Positions 6,089 to 6,180 of a stretch of 6,180 nt of DNA are shown piece by piece. The DNA is taken from NCBI GenBank assembly GCA_025355035.1, contig JANXLS010000293.1:1-6180 (forward strand), read 5' to 3'. Source of the DNA: Planctomycetota bacterium (GTDB lineage Bacteria; Planctomycetota; SZUA-567; H5-PLA8). The translations under genes were made by a program, and so were the position numbers. The notes below the pieces were generated by a model, which saw nothing but the letters and a program-made list of their open reading frames with translations, searched no databases and was not told where the DNA came from. Each line of letters starts with the position of its first letter. Positions within the stretch are counted from its first letter, which is position 1.

Positions 6089-6180
6089 GCGCTGCGCAAT
6101 CCGCTGCTAGTGAAAGAAGCCTGCCGCCAGTGCCCGGGGCAGATTGCAGTGGGGATTGATGCCAAGGACGGCAAGGTGGC
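6089..6180 (+). CDS. hisA: Internal fragment of HisA, cut by the window edge
   Basis: The + strand frame encodes about 30 residues, ALRNPLLVKEACRQ followed by CPGQIAVGIDAKDGKVA. This matches the middle of HisA, the (beta/alpha)8-barrel isomerase that converts ProFAR to PRFAR in histidine biosynthesis. The segment covers the helix after the GTAALRNP phosphate-loop region and the next strand, whose Asp (6158-6160) corresponds to the second catalytic aspartate. The residues that should precede it (xxVILGTA) are absent; IPDE stands there instead, so the 5' half of the gene is missing at this join. The frame is open to the last base and continues beyond the window. The wording resembles proteobacterial HisA, which differs from the planctomycete flavour of the other genes. 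It could be a chimeric join or a gene remnant. Confidence 0.72.

Noticed and set aside
5869..6174. 101-codon minus-strand frame at the right end as a possible shifted feoB N-terminus
   Set aside because: It contains no P-loop or switch motif and reads as the antisense of the hisA fragment and an alternative frame of feoB.
1..6180. Search for CRISPR arrays, tRNA or rRNA genes, transposases, riboswitches or a new multi-gene system
   Set aside because: No regularly spaced repeats, cloverleaf, transposase motif or conserved leader was seen; the genes are familiar, unrelated functions.

Overview
The base composition and gene families fit a bacterium, most likely of the Planctomycetota. The evidence is a secreted PQQ-like beta-propeller protein that opens its mature part with a 'WAQWRGP' motif (a hallmark of planctomycete PQQ-repeat proteins), a FeoB with a long charged insert in its membrane domain, and a large intergenic inverted repeat built on a CGCAAAGGCGCAAAGAACG core. 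The assignment is an inference from memory of these families; no search was possible.

Layout, left to right. Positions 4-543 (+) hold a complete MoaB/MogA-type molybdenum cofactor protein. It converges on a 439-residue PQQ-like beta-propeller protein (671-1990, -), and a 114-base inverted repeat fills the gap between them. A 148-base divergent spacer (1991-2138) separates the propeller gene from a likely two-gene operon on the + strand. That operon is a small four-helix membrane protein of unknown family (2139-2594) followed, 23 bases later, by a secreted alpha/beta-hydrolase of the esterase-D/feruloyl-esterase family (2618-3517). This converges on a ferrous iron transporter gene, feoB (minus strand, stop at 3572), with a short imperfect hairpin spanning the FeoB stop codon.

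The right end is abnormal. FeoB similarity stops near base 5975, just before the part that should encode the P-loop (G1) and switch I of its G domain. The reading frame runs on to an ATG at 6046 and is closed by a stop at 6107-6109. From about 5976 to the window edge the + strand instead reads as coding sequence. The last 92 bases are a clear internal piece of HisA (phosphoribosylformimino-AICAR ribotide isomerase). The stretch before it resembles, more weakly, the C-terminus of an acyl-CoA oxidase. Three unrelated gene fragments joined within about 120 bases look like a chimeric assembly or amplification join, or else a real rearrangement that destroyed feoB. This is the observation most in need of checking.

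The genes do not form one pathway. They are individual housekeeping, transport and secreted functions. I found no mobile element, CRISPR array, tRNA or rRNA, and nothing that amounts to a new defence or biosynthetic system.
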